Shown here: positions 15,404 to 24,380 of the stretch, piece after piece
Numbering within the stretch: position 1 is the first letter of the stretch
Layout: each line of letters begins with the position of its first letter
Origin: 2-12-FULL-42-15 sp964196565
GTDB taxonomy: Bacteria; Pseudomonadota; Gammaproteobacteria; Coxiellales; Coxiellaceae
Assembly: GCA_964196565.1 (NCBI GenBank)
Contig: CAXMUH010000069.1
Coordinates: 1-47,156, forward strand
DNA length: 47,156 nt
Direction: 5' to 3'
Position numbers and translations under genes: made by a program
Notes under the pieces: generated by a model
Database searches by the model: none
The model's input: only the letters and a program-made list of their open reading frames with translations
What the model was told of the DNA's origin: nothing

Positions 15404-17596
15404 TTACTCTTTGTTGTGATTATCTTCAGTGGGCTTTTGCACAGGCTCACGTTCACGCTCAGTTTTTTGCGACGCTGGCACATCGGAGTGAGACGTCGGA
15501 ATATTGGATTTAGGAACTGTCGCATTAACCGCATCCGGGTATGGCTGTTTAGTATCAGGTGGTATCTGTTTAGCGATAGGTTTATCTATAGGTTTATCAG
15601 ACTTTGTTGGTTGGTTGGATGCGCTGCGTTGTTGGCCGCCACGGGATCCGCGACGCGTGCGATGTTGTTTGTCTCTGTCATCACCAGGTTTACGTTCCCC
15701 GCGTTTTTGTTCACCCGGTTTATTTTCATTTGGTTTGCGATTTTGGTGCTGGCCTGTGCTTCGCTTATCACCTGATGCTGGTCTTGGCCTATTACGTTGA
15801 TGTGGCGGTCTTCTGTTTGGTGTTCGTTGTTGTGAAGTTTTGGTGTGCGCGGGTTTTTTCTGCGGCGTTGTTGTTTCTTCACTGCCAAACATTTTGCTCC
15901 ATAGGCGTTTAATTAAGCCATTGGAAGATGGTGTCTGTCTAGCTTGTGGTGCTGGCGCAGGAGGATTTGTCGTGGTTAGAAACTGAGTAATTGCTGGTTC
16001 ACTGCTTGGCTTGGTTGGAGCTTTTCTTGGTGCGGTTGCAGGTTCTGTTTTAAAAGATTTTAGCAATTTGTAGCTCGAAACGCCTTTGCCATGTTCCATA
16101 TGTTCAGGATTACACTTTAATTGTTTCATATGATAATGTGGTGTTTCTAAAAATTGATTTGGAATAATGGTCACTTTAACGTGGCAGTTTTCTTCAATTT
16201 GACTGATCAACTGACGTTTCTCATTGGTGATGTAGGTCACTATATCGAGGGGCAGTTGCAATTGAAAATGAATATTTCGCGCTTTTGCCGCTTGCTCTTG
16301 CAGCAGGTGGATAATGGAAATTGCTTGCGACTCAATGCTGCGGATGGTGCCTTGACCTTCACAGCGTGGGCAAGTGATATGACTGGATTTGTTCAGTGAT
16401 GAGCGAATCCGTTGTCGGGACATTTCGAGTAACCCAAAACGAGAAATGCGACCAATCTGAATGCGTGCGCGATCTGAGCGCAGTGCATTGCGCAAACAGT
16501 TTTCAACGTCACGTTGATTGCGTGATGGCGTCATATCGATAAAATCTATCACGACTAAGCCACCGATATCACGAATTTTTAATTGGCGTGCGATTTCTTG
16601 TGCGGCTTCTAAGTTGGTATTGAGTGCAGTTTCTTCGATGTTACTGCCTTTGGTTGCACGTGCTGAGTTAATATCAACGGCAACCAATGCCTCAGAGTGA
16701 TCGATAACCAGTGAACCACCAGAAGGGAGGCGTACTTCGCGCTGATAAGCGGATTCAATTTGTTCTTCGATTTGAAAACGACTAAAAAGTGGCAGAGAGT
16801 CTTTGTAAAGTTTTACTCGACTCACGAGGTCTGGGCGAATTTGGCTGACATAGTTGAATGCCCGCTGGTAGGCATTTTCTTCGTCGATAATGATTTCGCT
16901 AATATCTTGGCGCAGATAATCTCGAATGCCGCGAATAACCACATCGCTTTCTTGATGGATTAAATATGAACCTGACTTTATGGTGGCGGCTTGCTTAATG
17001 GCTTCCCAATAGCGTAATAAAATATTTAAATCCCACTCCAATTCTTCATAGGATTTGCCTACACCCGCGGTTCGAATAATGATACCCATGCCTTCAGGGA
17101 TTTTAAGTTGGCTAATTTTTTCGCGTAATTGGTCACGCTCTTCACCTTCGATGCGACGTGAAATACCGCCAGCGCGTGGATTATTTGGCATCAATACCAG
17201 AAATGATCCGGCAAGACTGATAAAAGTGGTCAGTGCCGCACCTTTGGTGCCGCGCTCTTCTTTTTCCACTTGGATGACAAGTGGTTGACCTTCTTTCAGG
17301 ACTTTCTTGATATCAACAGAATCAGGATGGGCGCCGCCTTGACTTAGAAAGTATTCACGTGAAATTTCTTTTAGTGGTAAAAAGCCGTGACGTTCACGGT
17401 CATTACCATACTTAACAAAAGCTGCACCGAGACTGGGCTCAATGCTACTAATAACGCCTTTGTAAATGTTTGCTTTTTTTTGTTCTTGACCTGGAACTTC
17501 GATGTCTAAATCAACTAACTGTGTTCCATCTGTAATTGCAACACGAACTTCGTCTAGCTGAGTCGCATTAATCAGCATTCGCTTATTGGTACTCAT
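15404..17596 (-). CDS. rne: Ribonuclease E
   Basis: The 730-residue endoribonuclease processes rRNA and tRNA and initiates mRNA decay. The catalytic half (about 1-515) begins MSTNKRMLINATQLDEVRVAI, followed by an S1 domain (KANIYKGVISSIEPSLGAAFVKYG). DNase I-like motifs with the metal-binding aspartates are in LVAVDINSARATKG and VVIDFIDM, and the zinc-link is CPRCEGQG. The C-terminal half is short (about 215 aa), rich in Arg, Pro, Gln and Lys, and probably disordered and RNA-binding; no clear enolase or PNPase docking motif was recognised. The long upstream region fits RNase E autoregulation through its leader. Confidence 0.96.
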   Translation of the reverse strand: MSTNKRMLINATQLDEVRVAITDGTQLVDLDIEVPGQEQKKANIYKGVISSIEPSLGAAFVKYGNDRERHGFLPLKEISREYFLSQGGAHPDSVDIKKVLKEGQPLVIQVEKEERGTKGAALTTFISLAGSFLVLMPNNPRAGGISRRIEGEERDQLREKISQLKIPEGMGIIIRTAGVGKSYEELEWDLNILLRYWEAIKQAATIKSGSYLIHQESDVVIRGIRDYLRQDISEIIIDEENAYQRAFNYVSQIRPDLVSRVKLYKDSLPLFSRFQIEEQIESAYQREVRLPSGGSLVIDHSEALVAVDINSARATKGSNIEETALNTNLEAAQEIARQLKIRDIGGLVVIDFIDMTPSRNQRDVENCLRNALRSDRARIQIGRISRFGLLEMSRQRIRSSLNKSSHITCPRCEGQGTIRSIESQAISIIHLLQEQAAKARNIHFQLQLPLDIVTYITNEKRQLISQIEENCHVKVTIIPNQFLETPHYHMKQLKCNPEHMEHGKGVSSYKLLKSFKTEPATAPRKAPTKPSSEPAITQFLTTTNPPAPAPQARQTPSSNGLIKRLWSKMFGSEETTTPQKKPAHTKTSQQRTPNRRPPHQRNRPRPASGDKRSTGQHQNRKPNENKPGEQKRGERKPGDDRDKQHRTRRGSRGGQQRSASNQPTKSDKPIDKPIAKQIPPDTKQPYPDAVNATVPKSNIPTSHSDVPASQKTEREREPVQKPTEDNHNKE

Positions 17597-17597
17597 T

Positions 17598-18029
17598 GTA
17601 CTTTTTCAACCTGTTTTAAGGCGCTCAACCAGAACAATAGTTCGTGGGTTCGCCGGTAACCGCGGGATATTGATTTTTATGTTGCGGTTCTACCAGTCCT
17701 TTCAATAACTAAAATTGTAATATTTTCTGACTTTGTCAGATTTTTTTTCACAACCCTACTGTCTCGGGAGCGCATAAATTTATATTTAAAATAACTCAGA
17801 CCCTTTTGGGCCCACATATTTTCAAAACTTTTCTCTCGTTAGCTTGTAAACTTTCGCTTTGTTTAGCTATGATTTGGTTAGGCTAACGCGTATTATAGTG
17901 CTACTTAATTGCTTTTTTTATGAGCAATAGAACACTTTGCAAACACTGTTTGCTATTCTTTGACTATATCAGGCTTTCTGAGGCACATCAATTATTTGTG
18001 ATCAGCAATTTAGGCCGAAGTGGGGTACT
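17598..18029. other. Divergent rne/rluC intergenic region, probable long rne 5' leader
   Basis: This 430-bp gap has no convincing gene. It separates rne (minus) from rluC (plus), a divergent order also known in E. coli, where rne has a leader of about 360 nt that RNase E cleaves to regulate itself. A perfect TATAAT on the minus strand at 17897-17892 would give a leader of about 290 nt, but I see no good -35. The T-rich stretch near 17741-17751 and the GC-rich hairpin-prone segment near 17650-17670 could form leader structure. Confidence 0.45.
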
Positions 18030-18962
18030 GTGGCGGTAAAATTGGTTATTATTGAGGCAGATCATGCGACTCAACGTATTGATAATTATCTACAAAGTGC
18101 CTGCAAAGGGGTGCCTAAGACACGGCTCTATCGAGCTATTCGCAAGGGTGAGGTGAGAGTCAATAAAAAGCGGGTTAAGCCAGATTATAGGTTGGTGCTT
18201 GGAGATACGGTGCGGATTCCACCCATACGGATGGCGCCACCCAAGCCACCTGCAGTGGTCCCAGCTCGGCTTGTCTCACAAATTGAACAAGGTATTTTGC
18301 TGGAAAACAACGATTATATTTTGATCGATAAGCCATCAGGTATTCCTGTGCATGGTGGTACCGGTATCAAAACAGGTCTAATTGAAGCCATTCGTGAGCT
18401 GCGGCCTAATGCCAAGTTTATGGAGTTGGTGCACCGTTTAGATCGTGATACTTCAGGCTGTTTATTGATTGCTAAAAAGCGTGGCGTGTTGGTTAAGCTG
18501 CATGAGCTCTTATTGCACAAGAAATTTAAAAAACACTATTTGGCCTTAGTGCGTGGACAATGGCAAGGTGGTATCAGGCGTGTTAACGCGCCATTGAAGA
18601 AAAATCATTTAGCTAGTGGCGAACGCATTGTGGTGGTATCGGATGAGGGTAAGGATTCGGTTACTGAATTTCGTTTACTGCAACAGTATAAAGATGCGGC
18701 TCTGGTCGAGGCCATTCCCGTGACTGGTCGTACTCATCAAATTCGCGTACATGCGGCTCATATTGGCCATCCGATTGCGGGTGATGAAAAATATGGTGAT
18801 GACAAGTTTACTAAAAAAATGAAGGCCGCGGGTTTGAGACGTTTATTTTTGCATTCTGCCAGTATTTATTGTCGCTTGTCCGATGATCCTGATACGTTTA
18901 TTGGTTTATGTGCGCCGCTGGATTCAAGCTTACGCGCTGTGTTGAGAAACCTTTCTGATTAA
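18030..18962 (+). CDS. rluC: 23S rRNA pseudouridine synthase RluC
   Basis: The 310-residue RluA-family enzyme has an N-terminal S4 RNA-binding domain (about 15-72, LYRAIRKGEVRVNKKRV) and a catalytic domain with ELVHRLDRDTSGCLLIAKK containing the catalytic Asp. TGRTHQIRVHAAHIGHPIAGDEKYG closes the active site. RluC modifies U955, U2504 and U2580 of 23S rRNA in E. coli. The divergent position beside rne supports RluC over RluD. It starts at GTG (18030) with GGGG a few bases before; no nearby ATG gives the complete S4 domain. Confidence 0.92.
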   Translation: MAVKLVIIEADHATQRIDNYLQSACKGVPKTRLYRAIRKGEVRVNKKRVKPDYRLVLGDTVRIPPIRMAPPKPPAVVPARLVSQIEQGILLENNDYILIDKPSGIPVHGGTGIKTGLIEAIRELRPNAKFMELVHRLDRDTSGCLLIAKKRGVLVKLHELLLHKKFKKHYLALVRGQWQGGIRRVNAPLKKNHLASGERIVVVSDEGKDSVTEFRLLQQYKDAALVEAIPVTGRTHQIRVHAAHIGHPIAGDEKYGDDKFTKKMKAAGLRRLFLHSASIYCRLSDDPDTFIGLCAPLDSSLRAVLRNLSD

Positions 18963-19003
18963 ATTGAAAATCAACAAGTTATCAGGTTTTCAGTGCTTTT
19001 ATG

Positions 19004-19056
19004 TGGACCATGGTCCCTTTTAGTGATACTATAAGGGAATACTAATACCATATGGT
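19004..19056 (+). promoter_or_regulatory. Putative promoter with two palindromes before the ATPase gene
   Basis: GGACCATGGTCC (19005-19016) is a perfect 12-bp palindrome and ACCATATGGT (19047-19056) a perfect 10-bp one; both share ACCA/TGGT ends. TGGACC (19004-19009) and TACTAT (19027-19032) with a 17-bp gap form a moderate promoter. The first palindrome overlaps its -35, and the second lies between the expected start and the ATG. This is the layout of a repressor-controlled promoter; no regulator gene adjoins. Confidence 0.35.
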
Positions 19057-19062
19057 GAGACA

Positions 19063-20235
19063 ATGTTTGAGCGAATTTTAGAAATGCAATTGCCGGATCA
19101 TCAATCAGCATTTCTCTGGGGGGCAAGACAGACGGGTAAGTCATCTTACCTTGGGCGACACTTTAGTCAGTCGGTCTACTATAGCCTTCTTGATACTCAT
19201 GAGCTGAGTCGTTTGTCAAAAGCTCCATACCTCTTGCGCGAGGAGATTCTTGCCCTACCAAGTTCATCGTTAAAATATCCAGTTATTATAGATGAGATAC
19301 AGAAGATCCCAGAGCTATTGAATGAGGTCCACTTATTAATAGAAAGCCATAACATACAGTTTATTCTATGTGGCTCAAGTGCTCGAAGACTTAAGACCGA
19401 AGCTATAAATTTACTGGGTGGCCGTGCGTGGATTTATAATTTTTATCCGCTGACTTTTGCTGAGATCCCTAATATTGATTTACTTAAAGTAATTCAACAA
19501 GGTCTAATTCCAATACATTACCTTGCTGCACCAGAGTATATTAATGATCATTTGCAATCTTATGTGGATGTATATCTCACTGATGAGATACGAAACGAAG
19601 GTCTTGTCCGCAACTTATCAGGTTTTGCAAAATTTCTTGATGTGGCTGGTATGTGTAGTGGAGAGATGATTAATGCAAATAATATTGCACGGGATTGTGG
19701 TATTGATAGAAAAACAGTTCAAGGTTACTACCAGATTCTGGTTGATACGCTGCTTGGTTATTTTATCCGGCCATTCAGTAAAAAAATAAAACGAGATATC
19801 ATTACTGCGACACCAAAATTCTATTTGTTTGATGTGGGTGTTGCTAATTATCTCGCCTGCCAAAGACCGACAGAGCTGAAGGGTGAAGTTGCAGGTAGGT
19901 CTATTGAACATTATATTTTAATGGAGCTAGTTGCTTATCGAAGCTATCAAAGAAAACGATTCGATATTACCTATTGGCGTACTAAAACGGGACTTGAAGT
20001 GGATTATATTTTAGGTAATGCTGAAGTTGCTGTAGAAGTAAAAATCAGTGAGCAAGTGCATAAAAGTGATATAAAAGGGCTTCTTGCTTTTTGTGAAGAG
20101 TTTAAAAAAGCTCGGGCGATTGTAGTTTCTCAAGACAAGCGGAGTCGCTCACTCATTATTGATGAAGGGCTTACTGTTACAATCATGCCTTGGAATGTAT
20201 TTTTAAGCCAGCTCTGGGGTGGTGAAATATTTTAA
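19063..20235 (+). CDS. AAA-type ATPase with DUF4143 domain
   Basis: The 390-residue protein has a P-loop GARQTGKSS (residues 20-28), Walker B-like VIIDEIQKIPEL and sensor FILCGSSARRL in its N-terminal AAA_14 domain. A winged-helix middle part follows (SGEMINANNIARDCGIDRKTVQGYY). The DUF4143 C-terminus has a PD-(D/E)XK-like arrangement (TGLEVDYILGNAEVAVEVKIS). Such ATPases are common, patchily distributed accessory genes of unknown function, sometimes linked to defence or toxin modules. It stands alone between rluC and a drug exporter, so recent acquisition is likely. The Asp and Glu-x-Lys pair suggests possible nuclease activity, unproven. Confidence 0.88.
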   Translation: MFERILEMQLPDHQSAFLWGARQTGKSSYLGRHFSQSVYYSLLDTHELSRLSKAPYLLREEILALPSSSLKYPVIIDEIQKIPELLNEVHLLIESHNIQFILCGSSARRLKTEAINLLGGRAWIYNFYPLTFAEIPNIDLLKVIQQGLIPIHYLAAPEYINDHLQSYVDVYLTDEIRNEGLVRNLSGFAKFLDVAGMCSGEMINANNIARDCGIDRKTVQGYYQILVDTLLGYFIRPFSKKIKRDIITATPKFYLFDVGVANYLACQRPTELKGEVAGRSIEHYILMELVAYRSYQRKRFDITYWRTKTGLEVDYILGNAEVAVEVKISEQVHKSDIKGLLAFCEEFKKARAIVVSQDKRSRSLIIDEGLTVTIMPWNVFLSQLWGGEIF

Positions 20236-20327
20236 TAAAACCAGATAAAAATCACACTCTATTAATGCATCGCCCTGACAGTGATAAGCGAAATTTGGCT
20301 GATGAAATAACAAATTTTTCTCGAGCT

Positions 20328-21515
20328 TTAGCTGGGTTTTAAAGAGTTTCTAAAACTAAAAATAATAATTAAATTAACTAAAGCACAGCCTAAGATAAAA
20401 CCCGCGAGTGGAAATTGAGTGTGATCACCCATTTCTGCAAATAATCCACTGGCACTGGCGCCGCCTAGAAATTGCATAAAGCCATAAGTACTTCCAGCAA
20501 GCCCTGCAATTTTAGCAAAAGGCGTTAGCGCTCCGGCATAGGTGTTTGGAAAAATAAATCCCGTGCCCAACATATACATCCAAATTGGGATGACCACAGT
20601 CCAAAGGTTTAGGGGTTTTATAAAAAACGCCAGCAGCAGCATCAGTAATCCGCTAACAAACAAGATCGCAACTCCAATGCGAAGCATTTTATAGATTCCA
20701 GCTTGAATCACAAATCTAGCATTGAAAAATATTCCGATACAATAGGATGCGCCGCACGCTAAAATAATCCAGCCAAAATCAGCGGGACTTATTCCAATTT
20801 GTGATTGCAATAAAATCGAACCGCTGGTTAGCCAGGAAAAAACACCGGCATAGGTGATAAAAACAATAAGGACTAACCTTGAAAAAACTCGGTGGGTGAA
20901 TAGGCCTTTAAGATTTAGCAGCCACTGCTTTAGTTTAATGTTAGCTATATTTTTGTGAATATTGGACTCAGGGAGTTTCAGCATGGAGAGAATTAAAATA
21001 ATTAAGCTATAAATTGCTAGAAAAATAAAATTAGAGCGCCAGCCAAACCCTTCTTGAAGATAACCACCCAGCAGTGGTGCTGCAGCAATAAGTGCCACAC
21101 TGCCTCCACTTATAAAGGAGGCGCTTCTGGCGAGTCGAGTATCAGAATAATAATCGCGCAAAATGGAGCGTGATAAGGCATAACTGCCGCCAGCACCGAT
21201 GCCTTGAATAAGGCGCCCAGCAATAAGCCAGTAGATGGTTGATGCACTCGAAGAAACAATACAGCCAATGATTAATATGGTTAAGCTTAAGCCAAGCGGT
21301 GTTTTGCGCCCGATACTGTCGGATAGCGGCCCATAGAACAATTGTGAGACCGCGTAGCCGATGAGATAGACAGAAACAGACCATTGAGCAAGGTTAACGT
21401 TATTTTGGAACTCATGGGCGATCGCAGGTAATGAAGGCAGGTAGAGATCTGCTGCTATTTGGCCCAACGAACCAAGCACAAGAATAATTACCAAAGCGAG
21501 GGTATTTTTGCTCAT
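20328..21515 (-). CDS. Bcr/CflA family multidrug efflux MFS transporter
   Basis: The 395-residue protein has 12 predicted membrane segments. It shows the drug:H+ antiporter motif YLPSLPAIAHEF near the N-terminus (about 26-37), the MFS loop GPLSDSIGRKTPLGLSL between segments 2 and 3, and GRLIQGIGAGGSYALSRSILRD, characteristic of Bcr/CflA. Family members export bicyclomycin, sulfonamides, chloramphenicol or cysteine; the substrate here cannot be read from sequence. It is transcribed toward the ATPase gene and divergently from the yceD operon. Confidence 0.92.
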   Translation of the reverse strand: MSKNTLALVIILVLGSLGQIAADLYLPSLPAIAHEFQNNVNLAQWSVSVYLIGYAVSQLFYGPLSDSIGRKTPLGLSLTILIIGCIVSSSASTIYWLIAGRLIQGIGAGGSYALSRSILRDYYSDTRLARSASFISGGSVALIAAAPLLGGYLQEGFGWRSNFIFLAIYSLIILILSMLKLPESNIHKNIANIKLKQWLLNLKGLFTHRVFSRLVLIVFITYAGVFSWLTSGSILLQSQIGISPADFGWIILACGASYCIGIFFNARFVIQAGIYKMLRIGVAILFVSGLLMLLLAFFIKPLNLWTVVIPIWMYMLGTGFIFPNTYAGALTPFAKIAGLAGSTYGFMQFLGGASASGLFAEMGDHTQFPLAGFILGCALVNLIIIFSFRNSLKPS

Positions 21516-21633
21516 TTACTAAAAGTATCAAAAAAATATGAGCTTAGAAAGGTTTATTGTCAGAGGAACAGTATCTGATTGATTTAAAGACATTTGTGGC
21601 GCTGGAGACAATTTCTCTTAATATACTTTTAAA

Positions 21634-21662
21634 TTGACAGGTTTGCCCATTCTCGATACTAT
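21634..21662 (+). promoter_or_regulatory. Sigma-70-type promoter of the yceD-rpmF-fab operon
   Basis: A perfect TTGACA (21634-21639) and TACTAT (21657-21662) are separated by exactly 17 bases. The start is predicted near 21669, giving a leader of about 24 bases before yceD. Confidence 0.65.
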
Positions 21663-21692
21663 TTTGCTTCTGTGGTATTTAGGTGAGTAATA

Positions 21693-22142
21693 ATGATCAG
21701 AGAACTTCCGGCCCAAATAGAGCCAAAGACATTAGCTGAGCAAGATGCTAATTTTTCAGGGAAAATTGCAATTTCCAAGTTTGCGCGCCTGCGTGATCTG
21801 CTGACCAATACCGATGGGGATGTTAGCGTGGCGCTTCAGGTTAAGCGCGATGAGGATGGTATAATTTTTATACGCGGAAAAGTCGAAACACAGCTACAAT
21901 TAGCTTGTCAGCGTTGTGGTGAACCCGTCAGCTGTGATATAAACGTAGAACTTAAAATTAGACCGGTGATAACTGACAAGCAAGCAGCAAGTGTGCAAAA
22001 ATCACACGATCTGTGGGTGACGAACAGAGAACCCATTTTAGTTCAAGAATTGGTCGAAGAGGAATTGCTGTTAAGTTTGCCAATGATTGCAAAGCACGAA
22101 ATTGAGCAATGCCCTGTCGATTTATCACAGGTTTTATCATAA
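21693..22142 (+). CDS. yceD: YceD family protein (DUF177)
   Basis: The 149-residue protein has the DUF177 core LQLACQRCGEPVSCDINVELKIRPVI (about 68-93), with a Cys pair in CQRC. The C-terminal acidic part DLWVTNREPILVQELVEEELLLSLPMIAKHE is typical. YceD/Dcp-type proteins are encoded next to rpmF almost universally, and plant homologues take part in 23S rRNA accumulation; the bacterial role is not settled. It is first in the operon, 23 bases before rpmF. Confidence 0.92.
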   Translation: MIRELPAQIEPKTLAEQDANFSGKIAISKFARLRDLLTNTDGDVSVALQVKRDEDGIIFIRGKVETQLQLACQRCGEPVSCDINVELKIRPVITDKQAASVQKSHDLWVTNREPILVQELVEEELLLSLPMIAKHEIEQCPVDLSQVLS

Positions 22143-22165
22143 TAGTAAATAGATTGGAGTAGATT

Positions 22166-22366
22166 ATGGCTGTACAAAAGCATCGTAAAACGCGTTCAAG
22201 GCGTGATATGCGACGTTCACACGATGGATTGACTGCAGTGACCTTGTCAACAGACTCGGTAACTGGTGAAAAACACTTACGTCATCATGTTAGCCCAGAT
22301 GGCTATTATAAAGGACGTCAGGTACTACCTGAAAAAGATGAAATTGAAACGGAAAGCGAAGAGTAG
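22166..22366 (+). CDS. rpmF: 50S ribosomal protein L32
   Basis: The 66-residue basic protein begins MAVQKHRKTRSRRDMRRSHDGL, the gammaproteobacterial bL32 form. It has no zinc-binding cysteines. The C-terminus ends in an acidic run (EKDEIETESEE) slightly longer than the E. coli protein (57 aa). It is a structural protein of the large subunit. The position between yceD and plsX is the conserved arrangement that links ribosome and lipid synthesis. A GGAG Shine-Dalgarno lies 8 bases before the ATG. Confidence 0.95.
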   Translation: MAVQKHRKTRSRRDMRRSHDGLTAVTLSTDSVTGEKHLRHHVSPDGYYKGRQVLPEKDEIETESEE

Positions 22367-22372
22367 GCTTTG

Positions 22373-23401
22373 ATGCTGAAAAAAATTGCATTAGACGCAA
22401 TGGGCGGAGATCATGGCCCAAGAGTTGTCGTGGCTGCAGCCATTCAAGTTTTGCGTAAGCATCCCAGTATCCATTTAATATTGGTGGGTAAAGAGAGCTC
22501 GTTGCGACGGTATGTAAAGCTGCTTGCAAAGAAAAAAAATATTGCCGAACGTCTTTCTATTCACCATGCTTCTGAAGTTGTCGAAAGTGACGAGTCACCT
22601 TCATCGGCGATGCGTTCTAAAAAAGACTCCTCTATGCGTGTTGCGATTGATCTCGTGAAAAGCGGTGAAGCATTGGCTTGCGTTAGTGCAGGTAACACCG
22701 GAGCGCTAATGGCAACGGCAAGATTTGTGCTGAAAACGCTTCCCGGCATTGATCGACCCGCTATTGTGTCAGCATTACCAACTCATCTGGGTAAAGATGT
22801 GCGCTTATTAGATTTGGGTGCTAATGTAGATTCTTCACCAGAACACTTATATCAATTTGCCGTTATGGCTTCGATTTTGACTCGAGCGGTTGAAGGGATT
22901 GAATCCCCTCGAGTGGCATTATTAAATATCGGCGAAGAAGATATTAAAGGTAATGATCTTGTCAAAAAGACCGCTGAACTTTTATCAAATAACAAAGCAT
23001 TAAATTATATTGGCTATATCGAAGCCGACAAAATATTCTCAGATGTTACTGATGTAATTGTTTGCGATGGTTTTGTGGGTAATGTTGCACTTAAAACGAT
23101 AGAAGGTGCAATCAAGCTGATGGCTGATTTAGCAAAAGAAGAATTTTGTCGAAATATTTTTACAAAATTATCAATTTTGCCAGCGAAACCGATTCTCAAA
23201 CGCATGGTAAAACGGCTTGATCCTGAACGCCATAATGGCGCTACTTTTATTGGATTGGATGGTATCGTGGTAAAAAGCCACGGCGGCGCATCTGCTAATG
23301 CATTTGCTTGGGCGATCGAAGAAGCCGTTATTGAAACCGAAAAAAATATTCCACAATTAATTAGAGAGCAGGTCGCGACTTTATTAAACTCTGAGGGCTA
23401 G
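22373..23401 (+). CDS. plsX: Phosphate acyltransferase PlsX
   Basis: The 342-residue enzyme converts acyl-ACP to acyl-phosphate, the donor for PlsY at the start of phospholipid synthesis. MLKKIALDAMGGDHGP is the family N-terminus, and SAGNTGALMATA, GNVALKTIEG and VVKSHGGASANAFAWAI are the conserved blocks. I place the start at the ATG at 22373; a TTG one codon earlier is in frame but unnecessary. The gene begins 6 bases after rpmF and runs straight into fabH (4-base gap). Confidence 0.95.
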   Translation: MLKKIALDAMGGDHGPRVVVAAAIQVLRKHPSIHLILVGKESSLRRYVKLLAKKKNIAERLSIHHASEVVESDESPSSAMRSKKDSSMRVAIDLVKSGEALACVSAGNTGALMATARFVLKTLPGIDRPAIVSALPTHLGKDVRLLDLGANVDSSPEHLYQFAVMASILTRAVEGIESPRVALLNIGEEDIKGNDLVKKTAELLSNNKALNYIGYIEADKIFSDVTDVIVCDGFVGNVALKTIEGAIKLMADLAKEEFCRNIFTKLSILPAKPILKRMVKRLDPERHNGATFIGLDGIVVKSHGGASANAFAWAIEEAVIETEKNIPQLIREQVATLLNSEG

Positions 23402-23405
23402 TATT

Positions 23406-24365
23406 ATGACTTATTCACGTATTGCCGGTACCGGGGGATATGTTCCCAAAGATATTATTTCAAATGAAGATCTTGAAAAAATGGTCGACACCGATAACGA
23501 ATGGATTATGAAGCGCGTTGGTGTGCGTGAGCGGCATGTGATTGGCAAGAGTGGCGAGGACACTATTTCAATGTCAAAAAAAGCTGCCTTAAATGCAATG
23601 GAAATGGCTGGCATTGGTCCTGATGATATCGAAATGGTCGTCGTTGGAACTGCAACGCCGGTGTATCACTTTCCAAGTAACTCATGTGTTTTAATGCGAG
23701 AGCTTGGCATTACAAATGATGTGCCCGCTTTTGATTTAAATGCAGCATGCGCTGGGTTTATTTATGGTTTAAGCGTCGCCGATCAGTATATTAAAAACAA
23801 TACCATTAAAACCGCTTTGGTGATTGGTGTGGATGCGCTTACTGAGCTCGTTGACTGGACCGATCGAAGCACGTGCATTTTATTTGGGGATGGTGCGGGG
23901 GCGTTTATTTTACAAGCGGATGAAAAACCCGGAATTATGAGCACCTATATTAATGCCAATGGGCACTATGCTGATTTGATCACATCAAAAAACACCATCA
24001 GCGATAAGAGTGCAGATCAGCATATTGAAATGCGTGGCAATGAAGTTTTTAAAATTGCGGTGAAAAAACTGGGTGAAATCGTTGAAAAAACAGTTGAAAA
24101 AAGTGGCATGAAAAAATCCGATATTGATTGGTTGATTCCACATCAGGCCAATATGCGTATCATTATGGCGACAGCCAAACGTTTGGATTTGCCATTAGAG
24201 CGCGTGGTTTTAACCATTGAGGAACATGGCAATACTTCAGCGGCGTCGATTCCATTAGCGATGGATCATGCCGTTAGAAAAGGTCAAATAAAAAGAGGTG
24301 AGACCTTATTACTCGAAGCCTTTGGTGCAGGATTAGCCTGGGGCTCAGCGCTAGTGAAGTTCTAA
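23406..24365 (+). CDS. fabH: 3-oxoacyl-ACP synthase III (FabH)
   Basis: The 319-residue condensing enzyme joins acetyl-CoA (or another primer) to malonyl-ACP to start fatty acid synthesis. The catalytic triad is visible: Cys115 in LNAACAGFIYGL, His246 in IPHQANMRI and Asn276 in EEHGNTSAASIPLA. The N-terminal GTGGYVPKDIISNEDLEK and the WIMKRVGVRERH loop match FabH. Length is standard (E. coli 317). Fifteen bases separate it from fabD. Confidence 0.96.
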   Translation: MTYSRIAGTGGYVPKDIISNEDLEKMVDTDNEWIMKRVGVRERHVIGKSGEDTISMSKKAALNAMEMAGIGPDDIEMVVVGTATPVYHFPSNSCVLMRELGITNDVPAFDLNAACAGFIYGLSVADQYIKNNTIKTALVIGVDALTELVDWTDRSTCILFGDGAGAFILQADEKPGIMSTYINANGHYADLITSKNTISDKSADQHIEMRGNEVFKIAVKKLGEIVEKTVEKSGMKKSDIDWLIPHQANMRIIMATAKRLDLPLERVVLTIEEHGNTSAASIPLAMDHAVRKGQIKRGETLLLEAFGAGLAWGSALVKF

Positions 24366-24380
24366 AGAGAAGTTCTAATT

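Noticed and set aside
17920..18039. 39-residue open frame MSNRTLCKHCLLFFDYIRLS... before rluC
   Set aside because: No ribosome site, overlaps the rluC start out of frame, no recognisable protein; probably chance.
20223..20340. Short plus-strand frame (…KPDKNHTLLMHRPDSDKRNL…) after the ATPase gene
   Set aside because: Looks protein-like but has no start signal and overlaps the MFS gene end; not enough support for a gene or remnant.
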